From Botryococcus braunii (Eukaryota > Chlorophyta > Trebouxiophyceae), in the NCBI GenBank assembly GCA_002005505.1, contig KV908477.1, positions 111,573-121,572 of the forward strand: 10,000 bases of DNA, written 5' to 3'. The translations under genes were made by a program, and so were the position numbers. Below the pieces are notes generated by a model. It did not search any database. It saw nothing but the letters and a program-made list of their open reading frames with translations, and had not been told where the DNA came from. Position 1 is the stretch's first letter. Every line of letters starts with the position of its first letter. Of this stretch, positions 7,703 through 10,000 are shown in pieces.

Positions 7703-7703
7703 G

Positions 7704-7929
7704 TGTTATGGCAATCAGCGGAAGAGTATTTGACTGAGGCAAAGAGATCCGTTCATGAAGACGAAGATAGCGACTGATTACAATGCGTGAAGTTCTCGTC
7801 TTAAATGCGACGCAGAGCGGCCAATTATAGAATGTACGCGTTCATCTAAGTATATATGAAAACCAGAGAGAACTGTACGGGATCTCCCCATGCACGCATA
7901 TGAAGTACAAGGTAATGGTTGTCTTTACA
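7704..7929 (-). repeat. 5' LTR of the retrotransposon
   Basis: The 226-bp partner of 1837-2062, identical in my base-by-base comparison. As the 5' LTR it should hold the element promoter. A TATATAT word lies at 7857-7851, and a TGTAA word, the possible poly(A) signal, follows at 7782-7778 on the same strand. Both are in the right order for promoter then polyadenylation, but such short AT words are weak evidence. Confidence 0.95.
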
Positions 7930-7934
7930 TCTCC
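7930..7934. repeat. Target-site duplication, right copy (TCTCC)
   Basis: The five bases directly after the LTR end at 7929 match 1832-1836. Together they mark the staggered cut made by the integrase in the pyrimidine tract. Confidence 0.85.
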
Positions 7935-7963
7935 TTCCTCTTCCTCCTCCTCCTCCTCCTCCT
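7930..7963. repeat. Right-hand remainder of the (CCT)n tract
   Basis: Pure pyrimidine of the TCC/CCT type resumes immediately after the element and ends at CGTACG (7964-7969). Removing the element and one TCTCC joins it to the long tract at 1386-1836, giving one uninterrupted host locus of about 480 bp. Confidence 0.85.
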
Positions 7964-8172
7964 CGTACGATCAGACTCTTGATCAGACTCCTGCTCGGCG
8001 TACGCGATAAGAGTACTTCGCCTATCGTCAGATTTATAAGTTGTCTCTTACTCCAAGCTTCCGTAATTACGATTATGAATAATGTCATGCACACCTGTCT
8101 GTACCGAAATAGGAAGTGCTTCATTGAGGAACTTCTTACTCCGGAGTTTGGAGGGAGATCACTGTACAGAGT

Positions 8173-8208
8173 GAGTCTAACTACATATATATACATGTAG
8201 TTAGACTC
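8173..8208. repeat. Inverted repeat with 13-bp arms
   Basis: GAGTCTAACTACA (8173-8185) and its exact reverse complement (8196-8208) flank a 10-base TA-rich centre. Transcribed from either strand it would form a stable stem-loop. It lies 17 bp before the next perfect palindrome. Confidence 0.85.
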
Positions 8209-8225
8209 CTTGCACACCACGGTTG

Positions 8226-8247
8226 GTCCGCAGGTGCACCTGCGGAC
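8226..8247. repeat. 22-bp perfect palindrome
   Basis: GC-rich self-complementary sequence, arms GTCCGCAGGTG and CACCTGCGGAC, centred on GTGCAC. It has the same architecture as the palindromes at 287, 1340 and 8967 but shares no sequence with them, so these are not copies of one element. Confidence 0.88.
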
Positions 8248-8665
8248 AAACCCACGCGGTGAAGAAACGTCGCATATCCTGTGTGCTTAAACAATTGTTA
8301 AGCTTCTTACAAGTATGACCACATTTGGTCTTCCCTATGTAGAGATACTTGATTTTCTTGTCGAACGGTTAGGTTAGTTTCATGACAGTAAATTAATGGT
8401 CAGTTCTAGCCTCCTAGGATCCTCCGGACCACCTTTGCTAATACATTAATGTAGGTAGTGAGTGTGCACCATAAACATTTCGCGACCACGCGGTGTTTCT
8501 TGTGCCCAAATCAAAACTGCGCGAAACCTGGATTACTAAAACTGGATGTGATGCGCGTTCCCAAAAGCCAGATATCATCGATGTGCAGTGTGTTATAGGT
8601 CTGTACCCTTAATAAACACGTGGGTTCCGAGGATTCCAATGCATGGGTCCTATGACCAGCTTTGT

Positions 8666-8742
8666 ACGTACACGTATATATATGTAACATGTAATATATG
8701 TAATGTAATAGGTAATATATGTGATGTGTATATATACATACT
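8666..8742. repeat. TA-rich low-complexity repeat
   Basis: Degenerate repeats built from TAATATATGT and GTAATGT-like words, ending in GTATATATACATAC. This is ordinary microsatellite-like DNA. A short GC-rich hairpin (8746-8780, outer pairs ACCGC/GCGGT) follows directly. Confidence 0.65.
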
Positions 8743-8966
8743 GTAACCGCGCTCGAGGACAAGTCCCGAGTAGCAGCGGTACAATCGAAAGCGCAGTACG
8801 GTTGGAGGTTCGGTAGCTCGTTACAGGGCGTTATACCAGACGGTTGCCTTTGACGGCTGAGACGAGCGAAATACAATGAAGTAATGTAATGAATGGAATG
8901 CCCTTTCCGTGTCCGTAAGCCCTCCTTCTCTTCCAGCTGTTATACATACATACATATATATACAGC

Positions 8967-8990
8967 GTGTCTCGAGATATCTCGAGACAC
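8967..8990. repeat. 24-bp perfect palindrome
   Basis: Arms GTGTCTCGAGAT and ATCTCGAGACAC meet at the centre; each arm contains an inner CTCGAG palindrome, so it is nested. It directly abuts a second palindrome. Confidence 0.88.
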
Positions 8991-9016
8991 GTGTACGTGT
9001 ATCGATACGCGTACAC
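8991..9016. repeat. 26-bp near-perfect palindrome
   Basis: Centred on ATCGAT, with arms GTGTACGTGTATC and GATACGCGTACAC; one of 13 pairs mismatches. With the preceding 24-bp palindrome it makes a 50-bp double inverted repeat about 130 bp upstream of the phosphatase frame. Confidence 0.82.
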
Positions 9017-9143
9017 AGATAACGCATGATATGATATCCTGGTATCAGTTCTTCTCAGGACCTTCTATAAGACCGTGTTTAAAAGTATACGTAATTTCAC
9101 TACATCTTGAGAAATATGTGTACAAGCTTTCGAGCTACAAAAG

Positions 9144-9239
9144 ATGAAACTACAAAAGCTGGGGATATGGTGCAGGCGGCAGCTGTTTGAACGAGGAAGC
9201 ATTGAAGGACGACGTGGCTTCACCAACCTTGCCCGATGA
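9144..9239 (+). other. Short upstream frame overlapping the phosphatase frame
   Basis: ATG at 9144 opens a 31-codon frame (MKLQKLGIWCRRQLFERG at its start) ending at TGA 9237-9239, in a different frame from the phosphatase and upstream of its first ATG. It could act as an upstream ORF that lowers translation, or be a chance frame in a spliced leader, or mark a frame error if the true start is here. Nothing in its sequence decides this. Confidence 0.25.
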
Positions 9240-10000
9240 TCCTGAGCGCCAGCGCAAACTCAAACTGTGTCTAAGGCTTTCATGCATCAATATGGTGTCT
9301 TTCTTGTATCCTAAAACCCCCTTTGTACGTCAACGGGGCCCCTTGGAAGCCTTGTCCTTGAATTTCAAACGCGACAATCAGAAAACACATACCCTCATCT
9401 TGGACCTTGATCAAACGCTAATCCACAGCAGAGTGATATATACCGTCAACGGCGAGGAGCAGGTAGAGAACGATGAACCGAATCCTCGCATCTGCCCAAA
9501 CCTTGACGTGCTTCTAGATCTCGACGAGCTCAAGCGTTATGAAGAGCTCGATCCCTCCATATCTGCCATGAAAGTGCAGCTGTGGTACCGACCTGGGCTG
9601 GAGCAGTTCATGCAATGTGCTGCTGAACTGTTTGAGATTGTCATTTTCAGTGCTGGAAAGCATGCTTATGTCCATGCTGTAGTTGAACGCATCCCCAACA
9701 ACACGTGTATTAAGAGTGTGTTTACTGCAAAACACACAGAAGTCTTTTCAAATGGAGGAAATATGCACGAGGAATATGTAGTGAAAGATATCAGTGGTAT
9801 CTTTGATGGAGAGCAACCACGGCTACCAGCTACCGTTATTATTGTGGATGACAAAGTTGAAAACTTTTGCAATCATCTTGATAATGTGGTTCCCATTATT
9901 CCTTTCACCGGAAATGATCCTAGTGATAAGGAGCTTGAATGGTTGCTGAGTGTCTTACAAGACCTGAAAGACGCAGCTGATGTTTGTGTGGAACTCAGGA
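9148..10000 (+). CDS. FCP1/SCP-like (NIF family) protein phosphatase, 5' part
   Basis: An open frame runs from just after a TGA at 9145-9147 to the window end with no stop, so the gene is cut by the window. The first in-frame ATG is at 9292. Counting from it, DLDQTLIH (residues 38-45, first Asp codon 9403-9405) is the HAD-family DxDxT motif with the phospho-acceptor Asp. YRPGLEQFM and IVIFSAGKHAYVHAVV give motif II. YVVKDIS supplies the motif III Lys, and VIIVDDKVENF the motif IV acidic pair, followed by VVPIIPF. This order is that of the FCP homology domain of Mg-dependent Ser phosphatases such as FCP1, SCP and Dullard/CTDNEP1. Several of these act on the RNA polymerase II C-terminal domain; the substrate here cannot be told. 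The 48 codons before the ATG look protein-like and may be coding, perhaps after an upstream intron. Confidence 0.9.

Larger units (their letters stand above)
1837..7929 (-). mobile_element. Full-length Ty3/Gypsy chromovirus-type LTR retrotransposon, pol interrupted
   Basis: A 6093-bp element lying on the minus strand. In order it has a 5' LTR, primer binding site, gag, then pol with protease, reverse transcriptase, RNase H, integrase and chromodomain, then a polypurine tract and 3' LTR. The order RT-RNase H-integrase defines Ty3/Gypsy (Metaviridae), and the C-terminal chromodomain marks the chromovirus lineage. There is no env-like frame. The LTRs are identical by eye and a TCTCC duplication flanks the element, so insertion is recent. 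Yet pol carries in-frame stops at 6361-6359 (TAG), 5446-5444 (TAG) and 4243-4241 (TGA), and gag and pol differ in frame by -1 with the change point inside the zinc knuckle. As read by the standard code this copy cannot make full Pol. It was probably copied with proteins from a related intact element. Confidence 0.95.
7964..8665. other. Intergenic spacer, no gene seen
   Basis: No frame here carries a recognisable domain. A ten-base direct repeat GATCAGACTC occurs at 7969-7978 and 7981-7990. The word CCACGCGGTG occurs near 8252 and again near 8485. A 12-bp palindrome lies at 8442-8453. Larger inverted repeats are listed separately. Confidence 0.55.
8743..9147. other. Spacer upstream of the phosphatase gene
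   Basis: No supportable gene. It includes a tetranucleotide TACA run near 8943-8964, two adjacent palindromes (8967-9016) and the region just 5' of the phosphatase frame. TCTATAAG at 9064-9071 is TATA-like and lies about 80 bp before the open frame begins, but this is a weak match. Confidence 0.45.

Noticed and set aside
1837..7929. The two 226-bp repeats as an unrelated segmental duplication or as attachment sites
   Set aside because: TG...CA ends, a primer binding site, polypurine tract, matching 5-bp target duplication and gag-pol between them identify them as LTRs.
7846..9147. Small frames in the spacer between the element and the phosphatase gene, including 7846-8220 and 8511-8876 on the minus strand
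   Set aside because: They cross microsatellites, palindromes or the LTR boundary and show no motif or protein-like composition.
1..10000. CRISPR array, bacterial operon or phage-type genes
   Set aside because: No regularly spaced direct repeats, no ribosome binding sites and no bacterial gene arrangement; the content is eukaryotic.

Overview
The window is nuclear DNA of a eukaryote, most likely an alga or another protist. Three things point this way: a complete LTR retrotransposon of the Ty3/Gypsy chromovirus type, a eukaryotic FCP1/SCP-like phosphatase gene, and long microsatellite and palindrome-rich intergenic DNA with no bacterial gene packing. I cannot name the species. The palindrome-rich spacers and a primer site that fits an initiator tRNA recall volvocine or other green algae, but that is only a suggestion.

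Layout. 1-743: non-coding DNA with many perfect or near-perfect palindromes and no gene I can support. 744-788: four ACGTCA (CRE/bZIP-like) cores in tandem. 931-1197 (+): a possible small gene or exon of 88 codons, unrecognised. 1198-1836: spacer with a 28-bp perfect palindrome and then a roughly 450-bp pyrimidine tract built on CCT repeats. 1837-7929: one retrotransposon of 6093 bp on the minus strand. 7930-9147: the continuation of the CCT tract, then spacer with more palindromes and TA-rich repeats. 9148-10000 (+): the 5' part of an FCP1/SCP-like phosphatase gene that runs off the window.

The retrotransposon reads, on the minus strand, 5' LTR (7929-7704), primer binding site, gag, pol (protease, reverse transcriptase, RNase H, integrase with HHCC and DDE residues, GPF motif and a C-terminal chromodomain), an untranslated tail, a polypurine tract, and 3' LTR (2062-1837). 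The LTRs are 226 bp and identical by eye. A 5-bp target duplication (TCTCC) flanks them, so the insertion is recent and went into the pyrimidine microsatellite.

Despite this, pol is one frame cut by three in-frame stops (TAG 6361-6359, TAG 5446-5444, TGA 4243-4241), and the gag zinc knuckle is completed only in the -1 frame. The best explanation is that an already defective element was copied by proteins made elsewhere. Recoding of stops is a less likely alternative that can be tested. The phosphatase gene lies downstream on the opposite strand and shows no link to the element.
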